NCBI RefSeq assembly: GCF_030547185.1
Contig: NZ_JAUOQR010000011.1
Coordinates: 54,116 to 118,115, forward strand
Direction of reading: 5' to 3'
Origin: Neptuniibacter sp. 1_MG-2023
GTDB taxonomy: Bacteria > Pseudomonadota > Gammaproteobacteria > Pseudomonadales > Balneatricaceae
Length of the DNA: 64,000 nucleotides
Below the pieces are notes generated by a model. It was not told where the DNA came from, ran no database searches, and saw only the letters and a program-made list of their open reading frames with translations. Below, in pieces: positions 16,281 through 26,939 of this stretch (positions are counted from its first letter, which is position 1; each line of letters starts with the position of its first letter). A program made the position numbers and the translations under genes.

Positions 16281-17024
16281 TTAAGAACGAAATAACCGTG
16301 AATATTGTTGTTCATGTAAGGCACTCGCGATAGCTAATGCGGGTAAGCCAGCGCCGATCTGTTCTTCTTCTATTGGTGCAGCTATTTTTAAGGCGCGGCT
16401 TAGTATAGGTTGCAGATCACCTAATAAGATCTGAGCTTGGGTCTGCCCTAGCGGAACTAGCTTAGTGGCCGCTGCCACTTGGTTTTCTAACCAAGACCAT
16501 GCAAAACCTAAGGCTGCACTGGCGTAGTTGATCTTCCAATGGGCAGCTGCGATAGCAAATAGCGTTATAAAGCTAACCTCTTCAGGAATGCTGCCTCGGC
16601 CATGGGCAAAAGGCTGCTCTATATTTAAGCTATTGAGTAAGCGAACTAAGGCTTCGCCCATTGCGGTATCGGTTAGCCTAAGTTCTTTGCTTTCGCGGCA
16701 AGCTAACACCAGATCATTTAAGCGTTTAATCTCGTTCCAATCTTTGCGGTTTGCTGCATCCATCAATAATCTAAGTGCTGGGAGATCTACTTGGGCGACC
16801 GCGTGCAATAACTGCATCTCCAACCATTCATGAACATCCACCTGTTTACCAAGCCAACCGCAATCAATGGCGTACTCCAAACCTTGAGAAAAGGAGTATC
16901 CCCCCACGGGTAAACTCGCACTACTAAGCTGCATTAAACGGAACAGGGCACGATCATTAGTTAAAATGGCTTCTGCGTCCTCAACAGACTTAGTCGTTGG
17001 CGTCATAGTTTCTGGCTGCAGCAT
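16281..17024 (-). CDS. ureF: Urease accessory protein UreF
   Basis: A 247-residue, largely helical protein that bridges UreD and UreG and controls GTP hydrolysis during nickel insertion. Seen: the family block LMQLSSASLPVGGYSFSQGLE and the later ALRLLMDAANRK and FAHGRGS. The frame is open to 17102, but I choose ATG at 17024, with TAAGG five bases upstream just after the ureE stop; a start at 17051 would overlap ureE. Even so, the N-terminus is about 25 residues longer than in many UreF proteins. Confidence 0.93.
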   Translation of the reverse strand: MLQPETMTPTTKSVEDAEAILTNDRALFRLMQLSSASLPVGGYSFSQGLEYAIDCGWLGKQVDVHEWLEMQLLHAVAQVDLPALRLLMDAANRKDWNEIKRLNDLVLACRESKELRLTDTAMGEALVRLLNSLNIEQPFAHGRGSIPEEVSFITLFAIAAAHWKINYASAALGFAWSWLENQVAAATKLVPLGQTQAQILLGDLQPILSRALKIAAPIEEEQIGAGLPALAIASALHEQQYSRLFRS

Positions 17025-17031
17025 CGTCGCC

Positions 17032-17475
17032 TTAGTGATGGGAGTGACCATGACTATAAGCTCCAGATTCAGGAACAAAGATCGCTTCTTCATGCGTAAC
17101 AACTAAACCTAACTGTACTAGCATCTCCTCTAGCACATGATCAGGCTTAATTCTTAACCAGCGCTCACCCACCTCTATTTTTGTATGACGGTTCCCTAAG
17201 TGGTAACAAGCACGGGAAAATTGGTGCCAATCATCACTCGATGCTAAGGCAACCGATTCAACAGCGCCCGCCACTTTGATATAACGTCCGCAGGTGGTTT
17301 TTAGATATTCGCCCACCAGCAAAGGTTTGCCGCGCTCAAGAAAAACACGCACCTCTTCACCTTGATCACTGATCAATTTAAGGCGGCCTCGATCACGCTG
17401 CTCGTGGGTTAGCACTACACGGCTATCCGCTTGATGATGGCAGTGTGTGCCTAAACGTTCATAAACTTCTAACAT
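17032..17475 (-). CDS. ureE: Urease nickel metallochaperone UreE
   Basis: A 147-residue nickel chaperone that passes nickel to UreG. Seen: the N-terminal peptide-binding-like domain (LTHEQRDRGRLKL), the dimer metal-site region ACYHLGNRHTKIEV with the conserved HLGNRH, and a His-containing tail ending SHGHSHH. The tail is shorter than the His-rich ends of some UreE proteins. It sits between the ureBC fusion and ureF, with the usual urease gene order. Confidence 0.95.
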   Translation of the reverse strand: MLEVYERLGTHCHHQADSRVVLTHEQRDRGRLKLISDQGEEVRVFLERGKPLLVGEYLKTTCGRYIKVAGAVESVALASSDDWHQFSRACYHLGNRHTKIEVGERWLRIKPDHVLEEMLVQLGLVVTHEEAIFVPESGAYSHGHSHH

Positions 17476-17519
17476 CTAACGTCTCACTCTTTATTAAATC
17501 TCGCGCTTATAAAACAACC

Positions 17520-19571
17520 TTAAAACAGGGTATATAGCTGCGCTAAAGGCAGCTCTTCTGCCGGTTCACAGGTAAGCATTTCACCATCTGCGCGGACTTC
17601 ATAGGTTTGTGGGTCAACCGTAATATCAGGCATCCAGTCATTGAGTACCATATCGGATTTGCTGATATTTCGTGTGTTCGCGCAGGCAGATAAACGACGC
17701 TGCAAGCCTAAGCTCTCGGCAATATTATTATCTAAAGCGGCCTGACTGACGAAAGTTACGCTGGTTTTAGCGGGTGCTGAACCACAAGAACCAAACATAG
17801 GACGATAGTGCACAGGTTGTGGAGTCGGAATTGAAGCATTTGGATCCCCCATCGGCGCGGCGGCAATCATACCGCCTTTAATAATCATGGAGGGTTTTAC
17901 ACCAAAGAACGCCGGTTTCCACAACACTAAATCCGCCAACTTGCCCGGTTCGATAGAACCGACTTCATGCGAAATACCGTGGGTAATAGCCGGGTTAATC
18001 GTGTATTTAGCGATATAACGTTTGGCTCTAAAATTGTCAGTACCTCCGGCTAAATCTTCTGCCAATAAGCCAAACTGCGTTTTCATTTTATGGGCTGTTT
18101 GCCAAGTACGGGTGATCACTTCACCAACACGTCCCATCGCTTGGGAGTCGGAGGAGATCATGCTGAAGGCACCTCGATCGTGGAAGATATCTTCGGCGGC
18201 TATGGTTTCTTTACGAATACGGGAATCGGCAAAGGCCACATCTTCAGGGATATTGCTATCTAGATGATGACAAACCATCAACATATCCAAATGCTCATCC
18301 ACCGTATTTACCGTAAACGGACGTGTAGGGTTAGTGGATGATGGCATTACATTAGGATAGGAGCAGGCCCGAATAATATCAGGCGCATGGCCACCGCCCG
18401 CTCCTTCTGTGTGGTAGGTATGGATAACACGGCCTTTAAACGCACCTATAGTGTCATCAACAAACCCCGATTCATTCAGCGTATCGGTATGAATAGCCAC
18501 TTGTACATCGTACTTATCAGCAACGGTTAAACAGTTATCTATTGACGCTGGGGTCGTTCCCCAGTCTTCATGTAGTTTTAAACCACAAACACCGGCCTCA
18601 AGTTGCTCTTCTAACGCCTCAGGTAAACTTGCATTCCCTTTACCTAAAAAGCCTAAGTTCATCGGCATATTGTCGGTTGCTTGTAGCATTTTTCCAATAT
18701 TCCACGGACCGGGTGTACAGGTTGTTGCATTAGTGCCGGTTGCTGGCCCTGTACCACCGCCAATCATCGTGGTTACACCCGACATCAAGGCTTCATCAAT
18801 CTGCTGAGGGCAGATAAAGTGAATATGCGCATCGATACCACCCGCAGTAAGGATAGAGCCCTCCCCTGCGATAATTTCGGTTCCGGGGCCGATCACTATA
18901 TCCACATTATCTTGTATATCCGGGTTCCCCGCTTTACCTACTTTGGCAATACGCCCCTCTTTAATGCCCACATCCGCTTTAACTACACCCCAATGATCAA
19001 GTATGAGTGCATTGGTAATAACCAGATCCATGGCGATATCGTTGGTAAGCTGGCTTTGTCCCATGCCATCACGAATCACTTTACCACCACCAAACTTTAC
19101 TTCGTCGCCATAGGTGGTGAAGTCTTTCTCAACCTGAATCCAGAGATCTGTATTACCTAAACGAACCTTATCCCCGGTTGTTGGACCAAACATCTGCGCA
19201 TAACTAGTGCGATCCATTGTTTTTGATGAGGTTTTTAATGAGGCGCCTGAAGATGACCCTTCGAGCTCAAGCGTTCCCATTACATCGCCGCGGAATCCAT
19301 AGATCGTTTTACTGCCCGCATACTCAACCAATTCAACTTCACGGCCTTGGCCCGGCTCAAACCTTACCGCCGTACCCGACGCTATGTTCAGGCGATAACC
19401 TTTCGTCGCTTCACGATCAAATTCTAATGCGGGGTTAACCTCAAAAAAGTGATAGTGAGAGCCTACCTGTACTGGACGGTCGCCACTGTTTTCAACTCGG
19501 ATGGTTTGCGTTTTACGGCCAGCATTAAGCGCTATGCTTCCCTCTGCTGCCTGAATCTCGCCTGGAATCAT
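17520..19571 (-). CDS. ureC: Urease beta-alpha fusion (UreB-UreC)
   Basis: A 683-residue single frame holding both UreB (residues 1-100, MIPGEIQ to GFRGDVMG) and UreC (from Met119). The linker, about residues 101-118, is Ser/Thr/Lys-rich. The catalytic parts are intact: His249/His251 (DAHIHF), carbamylated Lys332 (GLKLHED), His361, His387 and the flap MVCHHL with Cys434/His435. It hydrolyses urea to ammonia and carbamate at a two-nickel site. ureA is a separate gene just upstream. There is no Shine-Dalgarno before Met119, so a single polypeptide is expected. A beta-alpha fusion is unusual. Confidence 0.95.
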   Translation of the reverse strand: MIPGEIQAAEGSIALNAGRKTQTIRVENSGDRPVQVGSHYHFFEVNPALEFDREATKGYRLNIASGTAVRFEPGQGREVELVEYAGSKTIYGFRGDVMGTLELEGSSSGASLKTSSKTMDRTSYAQMFGPTTGDKVRLGNTDLWIQVEKDFTTYGDEVKFGGGKVIRDGMGQSQLTNDIAMDLVITNALILDHWGVVKADVGIKEGRIAKVGKAGNPDIQDNVDIVIGPGTEIIAGEGSILTAGGIDAHIHFICPQQIDEALMSGVTTMIGGGTGPATGTNATTCTPGPWNIGKMLQATDNMPMNLGFLGKGNASLPEALEEQLEAGVCGLKLHEDWGTTPASIDNCLTVADKYDVQVAIHTDTLNESGFVDDTIGAFKGRVIHTYHTEGAGGGHAPDIIRACSYPNVMPSSTNPTRPFTVNTVDEHLDMLMVCHHLDSNIPEDVAFADSRIRKETIAAEDIFHDRGAFSMISSDSQAMGRVGEVITRTWQTAHKMKTQFGLLAEDLAGGTDNFRAKRYIAKYTINPAITHGISHEVGSIEPGKLADLVLWKPAFFGVKPSMIIKGGMIAAAPMGDPNASIPTPQPVHYRPMFGSCGSAPAKTSVTFVSQAALDNNIAESLGLQRRLSACANTRNISKSDMVLNDWMPDITVDPQTYEVRADGEMLTCEPAEELPLAQLYTLF

Positions 19572-19599
19572 GGTTCTATCCTCTTCGCGCCATCAACAT

Positions 19600-19902
19600 T
19601 TAGTTAATTGGGTTATGAACGGTGACTAATTTAGTGCCATCGGGAAATGTCGCTTCCACTTGTACTTCGTGGATCAATTCCGGTACCCCGTCCATCACCT
19701 GCTCAGCTGTTAAAAGGCTTTTACCGTAGCCCATCAATTCAGCCACTGTTTTTCCATCACGTGCGCCCTCTATTATTTCCATACTGATATAGGCCATCGC
19801 TTCGGGGTAGTTCAGTTTCAAGCCACGGTTAAGACGTCGCTCTGCCAGTAATGCTGCCGTAAACACCAGCAACTTATCTTTCTCTCTTGGTAACAGTTCC
19901 AT
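19600..19902 (-). CDS. ureA: Urease gamma subunit UreA
   Basis: A 100-residue small subunit with the family start [23 protein letters not shown] and the ending [11 protein letters not shown]. It packs against the alpha part and completes the urease trimer of heterotrimers. The length is standard. It lies between ureD and the ureBC fusion. Confidence 0.97.
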   Translation of the reverse strand: MELLPREKDKLLVFTAALLAERRLNRGLKLNYPEAMAYISMEIIEGARDGKTVAELMGYGKSLLTAEQVMDGVPELIHEVQVEATFPDGTKLVTVHNPIN

Positions 19903-19978
19903 TACTCACCTCTTTGGCCAGGTGTAATTAAATTTGGATGCTTCATTACAATTCATTGTTATATTTTATAGCGGGCTT

Positions 19979-20899
19979 TTAGGTTGCCCAAATTCTTGGT
20001 TCGCACGCCTCCCGTTCGATCAACGCAGGTCGTAATAAACGCCAGCAACGAGTAAACAATAAGCGAGCCTGTTCCGAGCAATCACCTAAATACCTTATCT
20101 GCATAAATTCGCCGTTCAAGCTAACCGCAGCCAGTGCAGGCGGCGGGTTATTCGCTGCTTTTACCTTTGTTAATTCAGTACATTGCGTCTGCAAAGCGCT
20201 AAGTAGCTCATCAACTTTATTCTCACCTGAAAACGGGCCAGCAATGAGCAAGGCATTTACCGATCGGTTCGCTAAACCTGCACGGCTATGCATAAAATGA
20301 TGCTGTTCTGGATTAAGTGATAAGGCTTCGCGTACTTTTAAACGTCCCGCTTGGAAGATCTGCAAACGCTGTGCTAATTGGCCATGGTTAAAGGGTTGCT
20401 GGCTGGCTTTTAGACCAAAACAGCTAATCTCCCAACCAATAAAGCGACTATTTTCAGCAAGATGAATATCTGTATGCAACTGAGTATGTGCGCCGGGGTA
20501 GATGATATTTTCTAAAGGTAACCATTCTAAGCTACTGCCGGATGCTAAACGCAATTGAATATGCTGAGTTTGCAGTGTTTTATCAGCACGGGCTTTATAA
20601 ACCCGCCCCGCACCGGGAGTAGTGATAAGCCCATGGGCATTAGGTGACATATCTACATTGATACGTAGATCATCACCCGACACCATACCGCCGGGCGGAT
20701 GAAGAAGGTAAAGATGAGCAAGATCTCTACCTTCTGGATAAAACGCCTTCTGCACATAAAGTGGGCCTTTATGAGCACAGGTTTTAAGAACTGACCCGCG
20801 GGTGGTTTTGCTTAACCCAAGGCTAAGTTCGGCTTCCCACTTTGACTCTTTACCTGTGTTAGGCAATCGTTCTGTTATAGGGTTTACCCAATTATTCAT
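19979..20899 (-). CDS. ureD: Urease accessory protein UreD
   Basis: A 306-residue scaffold that binds apo-urease and recruits UreF-UreG for nickel insertion. Family marks are LSLGLSKTTRGSVLK, PEGRDLAHLYLLHPPGGMVSGD, TTPGAGRVYKA and EWLPLENIIYPGA. It is the first urease gene after urtE, separated by only 30 bases, so the urea transporter and urease are probably one transcript. Confidence 0.95.
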   Translation of the reverse strand: MNNWVNPITERLPNTGKESKWEAELSLGLSKTTRGSVLKTCAHKGPLYVQKAFYPEGRDLAHLYLLHPPGGMVSGDDLRINVDMSPNAHGLITTPGAGRVYKARADKTLQTQHIQLRLASGSSLEWLPLENIIYPGAHTQLHTDIHLAENSRFIGWEISCFGLKASQQPFNHGQLAQRLQIFQAGRLKVREALSLNPEQHHFMHSRAGLANRSVNALLIAGPFSGENKVDELLSALQTQCTELTKVKAANNPPPALAAVSLNGEFMQIRYLGDCSEQARLLFTRCWRLLRPALIEREACEPRIWAT

Positions 20900-20929
20900 C
20901 TATATTCGAACCTAATTCCAGGCTAATGC

Positions 20930-21625
20930 TTATACAGCAAGGTACTGTTTTATCAGTTCCTCACTTAGATTAGCCATCTGATCACTGGCAACCACACGGC
21001 CTTTTTCCATTAAGCGAAACTCTTTGCCTACCCTACGCGCAAATCCTAACTTTTGCTCGACTAAGATAACGGTTAGTCCCTCCTCCTGATTAAGTTTGAG
21101 GATAACATCACCTATCTGTTGCACAATATTAGGCTGAATACCTTCATTAGGTTCATCCAAGATCAACACTTTAGGTTCAATCACTAAGGCACGGCCTATC
21201 GCCAACTGCTGTTGCTGGCCCCCTGATAGATCACCACCGCGGCGATGAAGCATCTCCTTTAATACAGGAAAGAGTTCAAAGATCTTCTCCGGTATCTGTT
21301 TCGCTTTATCTTTACGTATAGGTAAGCCAATTCTAAGATTCTCTTCCACTGTTAAGGTTGGGAAAATATCTCGACCTTGAGGCACATAACCTATACCTGC
21401 CGGCGCTCTAAACTGAGCGGGTTTTGTATGCAGAGGCTCACCTTCAAGTAGAATTTCACCACTCTCGACCGGTAGCAAACCCATAAGGCATTTTAACAGC
21501 GTCGTTTTACCCACCCCATTACGTCCCATAATACAGGTACACGAGCCTGGTTTAATATCCAAATCCAAATCCCAAAGGATTTGAGTTCCACCATAACGTT
21601 GATTAACTTTTGAGATCTCTATCAT
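20930..21625 (-). CDS. urtE: Urea ABC transporter ATPase UrtE
   Basis: A 231-residue ABC ATPase of the branched-chain amino acid LivF type. Seen: Walker A GRNGVGKTT, the signature LSGGQQQQLAIGRAL and Walker B VLILDEPNEGI. With UrtD it drives urea uptake at the inner membrane. Its ATG overlaps the urtD stop by four bases. Confidence 0.95.
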   Translation of the reverse strand: MIEISKVNQRYGGTQILWDLDLDIKPGSCTCIMGRNGVGKTTLLKCLMGLLPVESGEILLEGEPLHTKPAQFRAPAGIGYVPQGRDIFPTLTVEENLRIGLPIRKDKAKQIPEKIFELFPVLKEMLHRRGGDLSGGQQQQLAIGRALVIEPKVLILDEPNEGIQPNIVQQIGDVILKLNQEEGLTVILVEQKLGFARRVGKEFRLMEKGRVVASDQMANLSEELIKQYLAV

Positions 21626-22455
21626 GGTGCTTCTCCCAGATAAACTTCAATAACATCAGGGTTATTTTGAACTTGATCCATCGTACCTTCTGCTAGTACA
21701 GAGCCTTGATGCAGCACAGTAACAGTACGGGCGATACTGCGCACAAATTCCATATCATGCTCTACCACAATCACGGTACGCTCGCCGGCTAATGAGGTAA
21801 GTAACTCGGCGGTCCGTTCTGTCTCTTGGGCTGTCATACCTGCTACAGGTTCATCAATTAATAACAATCGAGGCTCAGCAACCAGTAACATACCGATCTC
21901 TAACCATTGCTTCTGGCCGTGCGATAAAGCCCCTGCTTGCATAAAGCATTGCTCTTTTAAACCAATCACATTGAGTACTTCATCAATACGATCAATTTCC
22001 GTTGGTGTTAATCGAGCAAATAACATAGGGATAACTGATTTTTGCTGTTTGAGCGATAACTCTAAGTTATCAAATACGCTATGGGCCTCAAACACGGTTG
22101 GTTTTTGGAACTTACGTCCTATACCCAACTGTGCAATATCGGCCTCATCATGCTGTAAAAGGTTAATGCTCTGGCCAAAATAAACACTGCCGGAATCGGG
22201 TGTTGTCTTACCGGTAATCACATCCATCAAGGTTGTTTTACCCGCGCCGTTGGCACCAATTAGGCAGCGTAACTCGCCATCATTTACATAGAGATTCAGA
22301 TCATTTAGTGCTTTAAAACCATCAAAGCTCAGATTAAGCCCTTCAACGTAAAGAATAACGTCATGGGAAACATCAACCGGCTTTTGCTCATCTTTTAAAA
22401 ATGACCACACTTGGTCTCTACGCATTATTTCGCGTACATCAGTTAATGTACTCAT
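21622..22455 (-). CDS. urtD: Urea ABC transporter ATPase UrtD
   Basis: A 277-residue LivG-type ABC ATPase with Walker A GANGAGKTT, signature LSHGQKQWLEIGMLL and Walker B LLLIDEPVAGM. The N-terminal ~35 residues extend ahead of the ATPase fold, which is usual for UrtD. It overlaps urtC and urtE by four bases each, a tightly coupled operon. Confidence 0.95.
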   Translation of the reverse strand: MSTLTDVREIMRRDQVWSFLKDEQKPVDVSHDVILYVEGLNLSFDGFKALNDLNLYVNDGELRCLIGANGAGKTTLMDVITGKTTPDSGSVYFGQSINLLQHDEADIAQLGIGRKFQKPTVFEAHSVFDNLELSLKQQKSVIPMLFARLTPTEIDRIDEVLNVIGLKEQCFMQAGALSHGQKQWLEIGMLLVAEPRLLLIDEPVAGMTAQETERTAELLTSLAGERTVIVVEHDMEFVRSIARTVTVLHQGSVLAEGTMDQVQNNPDVIEVYLGEAP

Positions 22456-23630
22456 GCGTCACCCCCTTTAATTGCAGGTGCGGTATCCACCTTATCATCT
22501 GTTGGCCTAGCATCATTATCGCCACCACCAGAACGGCGCTTGTTGACCATCTTTTGGTATAGACCCATTAATCCTTGAGGTAGATAAAGGGTGACAAAGA
22601 CAAACAGCGCACCTAAAGCAAACAACCAACCATCAGGCATAATGGCGGTAAATTTAGTTTTCGCAAAGTTGACAAGCAGCGCACCAACAATGGCACCAAT
22701 CAATGTGCCACGACCACCCACAGCAACCCAGATCACCATCTCAATTGAGTTAAGTGGTGAGAACTCACCGGGGTTGATAATCCCCACTTGAGGTACATAC
22801 AGCGCACCGGCAATACCCGCAATCAATGCAGAGTAAACAAACAACCAGACTTTAAAACGCTCGGTACGGTAACCAATAAAACGTGCTCGACTCTCACCAT
22901 CACGAATGGCAACAATCACTTTACCCATACGGGATTGTAGAATTTTGTGGCTCACCACTAAGATCACAGCTAAGAGCAGCGCAGTTATGGCGAAAAGCGT
23001 GACACGGGTTGTATCTGCTTGCAGATCAAAGCCTAAAATATCTTTAAAGTCGGTTAAGCCATTATTACCCCCAAAACCCATCTCATTACGGAAGAAGGCA
23101 AGCAACAACGCATAAGTTAACGCTTGGGTCATAATGGATAGATAAACACCCGTTACACGGGAACGAAATGCTAACCAACCAAAGACAAAGGCTAAAATAC
23201 CAGGGACAAGCAAGACCATCAGCATCGCAAACCAGAACTGATCCATCCCCTGCCAGAACCAAGGCAGCTCAGTCCAGTTAAGGAAGACCATAAAGTCAGG
23301 CAGCTCTGGATTACCATAAACACCGCGATCACCGATCTGGCGCATAAGGTACATACCCATAGCGTAACCACCTAAAGCAAAGAATGCCCCATGGCCTAAA
23401 CTTAATATTCCGCAGTAACCCCAAATCACATCAACCGCTAAGGCCAACATGGCATAACATAGGTATTTACCTAATAAAGTGATGGTATAGGTGCTGACAT
23501 AAAACGCTGAGTCTTCAGGCATCAATAGATTACCCATAGACGCTAACAACGTTAAGATAACTAAGATCGCGACAAATGGCGCAACTTTACTGTCACCATG
23601 TAAACGGCTAAAACGCATTAACTGGTTCAT
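22452..23630 (-). CDS. urtC: Urea ABC transporter permease UrtC
   Basis: A 392-residue LivM-type permease with about ten membrane segments. The family block GYCGILSLGHGAFFALGGYAMGMYL is present in the early third and GRGTLIGAIVGALLVN near the end. The C-terminal ~30 residues are hydrophilic and charged. It pairs with UrtB to form the urea channel. Four-base overlaps on both sides. Confidence 0.95.
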   Translation of the reverse strand: MNQLMRFSRLHGDSKVAPFVAILVILTLLASMGNLLMPEDSAFYVSTYTITLLGKYLCYAMLALAVDVIWGYCGILSLGHGAFFALGGYAMGMYLMRQIGDRGVYGNPELPDFMVFLNWTELPWFWQGMDQFWFAMLMVLLVPGILAFVFGWLAFRSRVTGVYLSIMTQALTYALLLAFFRNEMGFGGNNGLTDFKDILGFDLQADTTRVTLFAITALLLAVILVVSHKILQSRMGKVIVAIRDGESRARFIGYRTERFKVWLFVYSALIAGIAGALYVPQVGIINPGEFSPLNSIEMVIWVAVGGRGTLIGAIVGALLVNFAKTKFTAIMPDGWLFALGALFVFVTLYLPQGLMGLYQKMVNKRRSGGGDNDARPTDDKVDTAPAIKGGDA

Positions 23631-25309
23631 TCTGCAGCCCTCCCTTTCTGGGGGAATAAGCCCTTAGGACGTTTTTGGATAAAGAGAATAATAAAGATAA
23701 GTACAAAAATACTCGCAAGCACTGCACCGGTAACCGGCTCTAAGAACTTGTTCGCTATCCCTAACGAGAACGCAGCGACAAGGGTGCCCCACAAGTTACC
23801 CACCCCGCCAAATACAACGACCATAAACGAATCGATAATATAAGCTTGGCCTAAGTTAGGGCCTACGTTGGTCAACTGACTTAAAGCAACACCGGCGATA
23901 CCGGCTATACCTGAACCTAAACCAAAGGTCATAGCATCGACCCAATCGGTACGAATACCCATGGCTTTTGCCATATCACGGTTCTGGGACACTGCCCGTA
24001 CATTAAGTCCTAAGGAGGTTTTACGTAAGATAATCAGCAATAAACCAAAAACCAGAAGCGCAAAGGCCAAAATATATAAGCGGTTCAAGGTTAAGCTCAA
24101 AATAGGGTTAATTTCTAATGAACCACTCATCCACTCTGGTGATGCCACTTGACGGTTGAGGGGAGAAAAAACAGTACGGACTAGCTGCTGTAAAATTAAG
24201 CTAATACCAAAGGTCGCAAGTAAAGTTTCCAATGGGCGACCATGTAAATGACGAATAACACCACGTTCAATCAGAATACCGACACAACCAGACACAACAA
24301 ACGCAAGGGGTATCGCAACCCATAGTGAATATTCAATCGCATTTGGCATCATTAACTGCACAACATAAGTCGTGTAGGCACCCAACATGATCATCTCACC
24401 ATGGGCCATATTGATAACACCCATCACCCCAAAGGTAATGGCTAAACCAATTGCAGCTAATAGAAGAACCGAACCTAAACTTAAACCAAAGAAGAGCTGA
24501 TCAATAAAACCATAAAACTCTATCTTCTCATTAATCTGTTTTAGTGCTTTGGCTGCGGCTACTTTAACTTGTGTATCAGTATCATTTTCAGCAAGTTTTA
24601 CGAGTTTATTTCTCGCATCACTTTCGAGGCTATCGGCCATAATATTAACGGCGATCAATCGTTCGGCTGAATCTTTCGAGTCCGCTTGATATAAAGCCAA
24701 TGCCAAATCAATCATAGCCTGCACATCTTCATCCGCTTCATTTACACGGGCGGCTGTTAAGGTAGCGATAGTGTCATCTGACAGATGTGTTAACAGGGCT
24801 TGCACCGCAGCTAAGCGCTTATCGGCGTCAGGATGAGAGATATGTAAACGTGCTATAGCTTGCTTTAAAAAACCACGAAGCTTGTTGTTTACACGAATTT
24901 TTTTGAGCTGGCTCTTACTTACATCGGCCAACTGCTTTTTGCTTAAAACACCTTGCGCCGTTAATTCGCCATCAACCGTAGAGATGATAACGACCTCTTT
25001 ACTGGCTTTAACAAAATACAAATCACCTTCTAGCATGCCTTTAAACATCGGCAGCATATCTAAGCCGCCTAGTGTTTCTAGTTGCTTAAGTACAGGCAGC
25101 GCTTTACTTAGCTTGACCTCTGTTAAATTTGTTAAAAGCCCAGCAACAGAAACTGGCTCTTCAGTTTCTACCGTTGTTGCTGAAAGTGGGGGGGAGGAAA
25201 CTGCCGCGACAGTTGCGGGATCAGCATCGACCTCTATTGGCTCATTTGCATAAACCGATGTTAGGGACGCAGCAACATAGCAGCACAGTGTAGCAAACAG
25301 ACGTCTCAC
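23627..25309 (-). CDS. urtB: Urea ABC transporter permease UrtB
   Basis: A 560-residue LivH-type permease. It begins with a signal peptide and a ~250-residue periplasmic, HEAT-like helical region before the membrane part, which starts at about residue 265 (LFFGLSLGSVLLLAAIGLAITFGVMG). This long N-terminus is typical of UrtB from proteobacteria and may contact the binding protein. Family block GVINMAHGEMIMLGAYTTY. It follows urtA after a 219-base gap with a hairpin. Confidence 0.93.
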   Translation of the reverse strand: MRRLFATLCCYVAASLTSVYANEPIEVDADPATVAAVSSPPLSATTVETEEPVSVAGLLTNLTEVKLSKALPVLKQLETLGGLDMLPMFKGMLEGDLYFVKASKEVVIISTVDGELTAQGVLSKKQLADVSKSQLKKIRVNNKLRGFLKQAIARLHISHPDADKRLAAVQALLTHLSDDTIATLTAARVNEADEDVQAMIDLALALYQADSKDSAERLIAVNIMADSLESDARNKLVKLAENDTDTQVKVAAAKALKQINEKIEFYGFIDQLFFGLSLGSVLLLAAIGLAITFGVMGVINMAHGEMIMLGAYTTYVVQLMMPNAIEYSLWVAIPLAFVVSGCVGILIERGVIRHLHGRPLETLLATFGISLILQQLVRTVFSPLNRQVASPEWMSGSLEINPILSLTLNRLYILAFALLVFGLLLIILRKTSLGLNVRAVSQNRDMAKAMGIRTDWVDAMTFGLGSGIAGIAGVALSQLTNVGPNLGQAYIIDSFMVVVFGGVGNLWGTLVAAFSLGIANKFLEPVTGAVLASIFVLIFIILFIQKRPKGLFPQKGRAAE

Positions 25310-25470
25310 GTGAATTCTCCTGTATAGACCGCCGAGTCCGATTTGTGGGTAAAAAGTAATCGTAGTATCAGCGAATCAGGAATGGAAAGTGGCTACACTT
25401 AATCAAAGAGAACCACTTATTAACGTAGTTAAAGCTTATATTTACTTGGCAAACAGGCTTCGTAAAACTT

Positions 25471-25511
25471 GTGGAGGTATCCGTCACTTTTCATGAACGA
25501 GATACCTCCAC
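25471..25511 (-). terminator. Hairpin between urtA and urtB
   Basis: Arms GTGGAGGTATC (25471-25481) and GATACCTCCAC (25501-25511) pair perfectly over 11 bases, with a 19-base loop. There is no T-run on the minus strand. A leaky terminator or an mRNA end that stabilises the urtA message, giving more binding protein than permease, is likely. Confidence 0.6.
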
Positions 25512-25528
25512 TACTTACTACTGGTCGT

Positions 25529-26809
25529 TTATTTAGAACCAGAACACTCTTTAGTTACGGTGTTGTAGTTACCGCACTTAATAGGGCTCGTCCAATCAGA
25601 GATCAGATCTTTAGAACCTGGTAGGAAATCAGACCATGCATCACCGGCAACAACACCATCAGTTTCCCAAACGACTTCAAGCTGACCATCATCCTGAATT
25701 TCACCGATCAGAACAGGTTTGCTCAAGTGGTGGTTTTTGTTCATTACAGCCATACCACCGGTAAGGTTAGGGGTTTCCTGACCGATCATCGCCTGCTCTA
25801 CTGCGTCAACATCTGTTGTGCCCGCTTTAGTAACCGCGTTAGCCCACATGTTGAAACCTATATAGGTTGCTTCCATTGGGTCGTTAGTTACACGTTCTTC
25901 ACTTGTAAATGCTTTCCACTGTTTAATAAATGCAGCGTTCGCATCATTTTCAACACTCTGGAAATAGTTCCAAGCAGCTAGATGGCCCACAAGCGGTGTA
26001 GTATCTAGACCTGAAAGCTCTTCCTCACCTACGGAGAAAGCCACGACAGGAATATCTTCAGAAGAGATACCTTGGTTACCTAGCTCTTTATAGAAAGGAA
26101 CGTTTGCATCACCGTTGATCGTAGAAACCACGGCTGTTTTCTTACCTTCACCACCAAACTTTTTGATATCCGATACAATTGACTGCCAATCAGAATGACC
26201 AAAAGGCGTGTAGTTAATCATGATATCTTCAGCCGCTACGCCTTTAGCTTTAAGGTAAGCTTCAAGAATCTTATTGGTTGTACGTGGATAAACATAGTCG
26301 GTACCTGCTAGAACCCAACGTTCAACACCAAGATCATTTGCTAAATAATCAACCGCAGGAATCGCCTGCTGGTTTGGCGCTGCACCTGTATAAAATACAT
26401 TTTTAGATGACTCTTCACCTTCATACTGAACAGGATAGAACATCAATCCGTTTAGCTCTTCTAACACAGGTAGTGCAGATTTACGTGATACAGATGTCCA
26501 GCAACCGAAGATTACATCTACTTCTTCTTTTGTTAGTAGTTCACGTGTCTTTTCTGCAAATAGAGGCCAATTAGAGGCAGGGTCAACAACAACGGCTTCT
26601 AGCTGTTTTCCTAACAAACCACCCTTTTTGTTTTGCTCTTCAACCATCATTAGGACAGTGTCTTTCAGTGTTGTTTCACTAATAGCCATAGTGCCTGATA
26701 GCGAATGTAATACACCTACTTTGATCGTTTCAGCCGCGATAGCGCTAATACTGATCACTGAAGCACCTAATGAAAGTGCAACCCCTGCCGCAATACTTTT
26801 AAGTTTCAT
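25529..26809 (-). CDS. urtA: Urea ABC transporter binding protein UrtA
   Basis: A 426-residue periplasmic binding protein with a signal peptide (MKLKSIAAGVALSLG to AIA-AE). The mature part starts ETIKVGVLHSLSGTMAISE and has the family segments GCWTSVSRKSALPVLE, YPVQYEGEESSKN and NYTPFGHSDWQ. It binds urea and delivers it to UrtBC. I choose ATG at 26809, with GGGGAAGGG upstream; the frame runs to 26851 but those residues would spoil the signal peptide. Confidence 0.95.
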   Translation of the reverse strand: MKLKSIAAGVALSLGASVISISAIAAETIKVGVLHSLSGTMAISETTLKDTVLMMVEEQNKKGGLLGKQLEAVVVDPASNWPLFAEKTRELLTKEEVDVIFGCWTSVSRKSALPVLEELNGLMFYPVQYEGEESSKNVFYTGAAPNQQAIPAVDYLANDLGVERWVLAGTDYVYPRTTNKILEAYLKAKGVAAEDIMINYTPFGHSDWQSIVSDIKKFGGEGKKTAVVSTINGDANVPFYKELGNQGISSEDIPVVAFSVGEEELSGLDTTPLVGHLAAWNYFQSVENDANAAFIKQWKAFTSEERVTNDPMEATYIGFNMWANAVTKAGTTDVDAVEQAMIGQETPNLTGGMAVMNKNHHLSKPVLIGEIQDDGQLEVVWETDGVVAGDAWSDFLPGSKDLISDWTSPIKCGNYNTVTKECSGSK

Positions 26810-26939
26810 ATCTGCCCTTCCCCTGATTATAAAATTAGCTGCACTAGTCAAACCGCTTTCAATAAAACGGCTTCTTTGTGCGATGCAATAAGACTATGCC
26901 ATCGAGGTCAAAACAGGTATGCGGTGATTGACGCACACC

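Noticed and set aside
17520..19571. Reading the ureBC frame as two separate genes
   Set aside because: No stop or frame change lies between the parts, and there is no ribosome site before Met119.
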